From: Suillus spraguei
Lineage: Eukaryota > Basidiomycota > Agaricomycetes > Boletales > Suillaceae
Assembly: GCA_016800925.1 (NCBI GenBank)
Contig: JABCPU010000067.1
Span: 124,001-188,000, forward strand
DNA length: 64,000 bases
Direction: 5' to 3'
The position numbers and the translations under genes are program-made. The notes beneath the pieces were generated by a model. It was not told where the DNA came from, searched no databases, and saw only the letters and a list, made by a program, of their open reading frames with translations. Positions 61,528 to 64,000 of this stretch are shown here, one piece after another. Position 1 is the first letter of the stretch, and every line of letters starts with the position of its first letter.

Positions 61528-62054
61528 GATACATGCACATTAGTGAGACCGTTCCTCCTTGGTGTGGGTGATTGTTTCAATCAAATGCGTCCACTAGACT
61601 AATATGACAAGGAATATTTGGAGCATCGTTGAGGATCAGATTGGCCCTAGTGCGCTTCCCCCTTGCACTCATGTAGTGACTTCATGGCGCTCAATTTAGC
61701 GGGCTGACGGAGATACGCCACCACGATGTGTAGATCGGTGGCGTTGGAAGCACTAAAACCACTCTGTTATGTATACTGCAGTAGGATGAAGCTTGTGTTG
61801 TCGTCCTAGCTCGCGGTCGGTCCATCTCACGGGATCTCGGAAAATTTCGCAATGCGTGAGATGACACGTTTGAAAATGGAGCACCAGTTCTACTAGCCGC
61901 TATGAGAATTCAAGTAAGCCACTAGTAAGTGCAAAGTTTCAACCGTCAACACAATAATGATGAATTTAGAAAGCCAGACCACCGTGCCCTACTTCCAAGG
62001 CCTCCACTTCTCAGAACCTTCTTAGTAAGGTAAGTGCTTCCATTCTAATGTGTC
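61528..62054. other. Intergenic region with repeat remnants
   Basis: Apart from the diverged repeat copy at about 61,890-61,925 I see no gene or RNA. The sequence looks like decayed coding material without an open frame. Confidence 0.4.
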
Positions 62055-62059
62055 ATGTA

Positions 62060-62446
62060 GACTTATTCCCGCTACCATAAGGGAGTGGGTTATATCATGT
62101 TAACCACCGAGACCGCATTCAAATCGGTCGTCCTCCTGTGTTTGTTGCTTTTGACCTTGAATCACATACTTCTCTCGTCTCTTCTTCGATTGCTCGTTCG
62201 CTCGGCCATTCGGGCCCAAGTTTCCGTTTCGCTGAAATTCCCATGGCCTCAGCGATTGATTGCCATGCGCTCACTACCGATGTCGAGTTCGAGGTTGCGT
62301 GTGGTCTCGATGTTGTGTTTGGGATGAATTGGATTGCTGCGTGGCCACCGTTTTGTGGGAAGACGGGACTCCCGTTCCAATCCTCTATGTCTGGCCTTCA
62401 AGGTGATAACAGTGTCTCATCGTCCCCGTTTTTAAATATCTGCTGA
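62060..62446 (+). mobile_element. Retropepsin-like fragment, left inverted arm
   Basis: The frame FDLESHTSLVSSSIARSLGH followed by FRFAEIPMAS and CGLDVVFGMNWIAAW resembles the aspartic protease of LTR retroelements, where D(S/T)GA...SLISSSLV and DVILGMDWL are usual. The catalytic DSGA/DTGA is replaced by DLES, so it is not an active protease. The arm starts with CCCGCTACCATAAGGGAGTG and is matched in reverse orientation at 63,340-63,630. No integrase or reverse transcriptase is present. Confidence 0.45.
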
Positions 62447-62680
62447 TTTTCTTCTGTGTTTCTAGAACCTTCACATATAGTCAGTGGTAATGTCAATCAT
62501 ATTGAACCTCCTGCTAATGATAGTGAATTTGAATTATTTCAGTCTTTGTCCCTCGTCGAAGCAGTTTTATTGTCCCGTAGACGTTCAGACTCGCACTTTA
62601 TTGTCCACGTCATCTCTTTCAGGCCATGTCAATCAAGGGCCCCGTGAAGTCTCGGCGCGAGTCGTGAAGTTAAAGTAGCT

Positions 62681-63190
62681 TGGCCGGTGTGGTTTATGGC
62701 AACAGTTTCTCGTGGACTACACAGGTTCGAAACCTGCTGAACTACAGTTTTTCTTTCTATCGGAACACACTTTGATATTCACTCATGGGTGATTTCTTTG
62801 GAAGTTTACAGGAATCGGTCTTAGCCAGGTGGTTGCTACAACAGAATCAAAATCTGTTTCTCTTGGACTGCAGGTTCAAAACCAGCTGACGATGAGGTTT
62901 TTTTCTATCGGAACACATTTTGATATTCACTAGTGGGTGGTTTCTTTGGAAGTTCACTATGACTGGTCTTGCTAGCCAGTTACCGCAACAGAATCAAAAT
63001 CTGTGTCTCTTGGACCCTGTAGGTTCGAAACCTGCCGATGTGACTAAGTTTTTTTTCTGTCGGAACACACCTTGACTAGATTGTTTCCTTAGAGGTTCAT
63101 ACGTAGATAACTGGTCTTAGCCCCTGTGCAAAGTGTTGTTGCAACATAATATTTACTCCATGGTGAGTCGCGCCTTCAAGTTCGAACTTC
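62681..63190 (+). repeat. Tandem array of ~149-bp tRNA-like (Pol III-type) units
   Basis: B-box-like GGTTCGAAACC words lie at 62724, 62873 (GGTTCAAAACC), 63022 and, degenerate, 63179: spacings of 149, 149 and 157. An A-box-like TGGCCGGTG or TAGCCAGGTGG precedes each by about 43-61 bases (62681, 62822, 62973, 63118). In the first three units a run of 5-8 T follows the B box by about 15-20 bases, as in a Pol III terminator. Units 2 and 3 also share a hairpin ACAGA/TCTGT with a 7-base loop ATCAAAA (anticodon-like CAA, Leu) and a T-arm-like stem. The acceptor stem does not pair convincingly, so these are tRNA-derived or tRNA-like repeats and not ordinary tRNA genes. The linker ATCGGAACACA is also repeated. 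Confidence 0.65.
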
Positions 63191-63339
63191 GGACACACGT
63201 TCGAACGACTAATTATATTGTGTGTCATGAGGCTGCCGCAGGTTTTATGTAGTTCCTCTTCGGGTTTAGTCAATTGTATATTGGATGAATTGATGTCTGT
63301 AGAGTGTCTGCAATATCGGACGTTGACCCGTGGACCACT

Positions 63340-63630
63340 GCGTGAGCGTATGGCCATAGGAGGCCATGAGAATTTCAGAGAACCGCGAGCCAAGAACCGA
63401 ATGTCCGAGCGGGTGAGCGATTGAAGAGGAAACAAGAGAAAAATGAGATTCGGTGTCAAAGAGACAGGAAGACAACCGAAGCCAACCGAAGCCATGATTG
63501 AGCATGGACGACGAGCGCTACATCAATTAGCACAGCTAATTACTAAAAGGAGGTTGCCAAAATCAAGCAAATCTACTACCGCAAAAACAAACTCGACATA
63601 ACCCACTCCCTTGCGGTAGCGGGAAAAACT
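63340..63630 (-). mobile_element. Retropepsin-like fragment, right inverted arm
   Basis: On the minus strand this encodes FDTESHFSLVSSSIAHPLGH and RFSEILMAS, the counterpart of the left arm, and ends with CCCGCTACCGCAAGGGAGTG near 63,605-63,624. About 100 bases are inserted relative to the left arm after GTGGGTTAT. With the left arm it forms an inverted repeat enclosing the tandem array. Its outer end is about 20 bases from the UTP10 start codon. Confidence 0.5.
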
Positions 63631-63647
63631 CGGACGCGTTCAACAAT

Positions 63648-64000
63648 ATGCCGTCTGCACTCGCAAATCAATTAGCTACATCCACATCTTTAAATGCGTC
63701 TCTTCTCGACGGTCACACCAACAAACGGAGACGGACAGAATCATACCTTTTCAGTGGTCGAGACGCCGATGTTCATGACCTCGATTCGATCCATGCACTG
63801 GCTAGCAATGCCTTCGCGCAATTGTCGTCGCTGTCTCCTGCTTTTACTGCGCGAACCATAAAATTGGCTTCAGACGGGTCTTCTCTGTCTGTGGACTTTG
63901 ACCAGACTTTATTTTCCGAGGCTGCAAGGAATGTCGACCGCACTATGCAATCTCGGGAAGTGATCGCGAACCTTGATCGCACGCTGAATGTGTTTCTATC
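63648..64000 (+). CDS. UTP10: U3 snoRNP protein UTP10 (HEATR1), 5' end only
   Basis: The frame from ATG 63648 is open without intron to the window end (117 codons) and reads MPSALANQLATSTSLNASLL, RRRTESYLFSGRDADVHDLD and LFSEAARNVDRTMQSRE. The ESYLFSGRDA block and the leading Ala/Ser helix are typical of the N-terminus of UTP10, a very large HEAT-repeat protein of the small-subunit processome needed for 18S rRNA maturation in the nucleolus. The rest of the gene lies outside the window. Its upstream region is the repeat arm described above. Confidence 0.8.
   Translation, partial: MPSALANQLATSTSLNASLLDGHTNKRRRTESYLFSGRDADVHDLDSIHALASNAFAQLSSLSPAFTARTIKLASDGSSLSVDFDQTLFSEAARNVDRTMQSREVIANLDRTLNVFL

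Noticed and set aside
62822..62890. Ordinary tRNA-Leu(CAA) gene
   Set aside because: The anticodon-arm and T-arm are plausible, but the acceptor stem does not pair and the unit is tandemly repeated, so I call it tRNA-like only.

Overview
This window is nuclear DNA of a filamentous basidiomycete, most likely an Agaricomycete mushroom. Genes are dense, lie on both strands and are cut by many introns of about 45-60 bases with GT...AG ends. The gene families are typical of that class: a NACHT-WD40 STAND receptor, an NST1 with long charged tracts, HNH_2-type nucleases and a WW-like multi-span membrane protein. All calls come from reading and splicing the sequence by eye. Spans run from start codon to stop codon and include introns.

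Layout. 1-10 kb: a 44-base near-perfect palindrome, ornithine aminotransferase (CAR2, +), phosphatidylethanolamine N-methyltransferase (CHO2, +) and a small zinc deaminase (+). 11-16.4 kb: one large NLR-like gene (NACHT plus 14 nearly identical WD40 repeats, +). 16.4-20.6 kb: gene-poor sequence, a broken copy of the 3' end of the UNC13-like gene, and an apparently intact HNH nuclease gene (-). 21.5-39.6 kb: a conserved housekeeping block with NST1 (+), the flippase NEO1 (-), the complex III subunit QCR2 (-), a SAM methyltransferase (-) and a BRCT-containing family X DNA polymerase (+). 40.8-54.2 kb: a pseudogene with three lesions (-), a WW-like membrane protein (-), the ER chaperone LHS1 (+) and a full UNC13/Munc13-like exocytosis factor (+). 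54.2-61.5 kb: a truncated HNH copy (-), a four-span membrane protein (+), a small Ser-rich protein (-), a partial SRPBCC gene (-) and a decayed third HNH copy (+). 62-63.6 kb: two inverted, retropepsin-like repeat arms around a tandem array of about 149-base units. Each of the first three units has an A-box-like element, a B-box-like element and a T-run. The 5' end of UTP10 begins at 63,648 and runs off the window.

The housekeeping genes serve separate pathways (arginine/proline metabolism, phosphatidylcholine synthesis, lipid asymmetry, respiration, DNA end repair, ER folding, ribosome biogenesis) and show no sign of acting as a cluster. The fast-evolving parts are the NLR, the three HNH copies, the segmental duplication joining 18.2-20.0 kb to 53.5-55.4 kb, and the repeat-rich right end. 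The most unusual element is the tandem tRNA-like/Pol III-like array at 62.68-63.19 kb.
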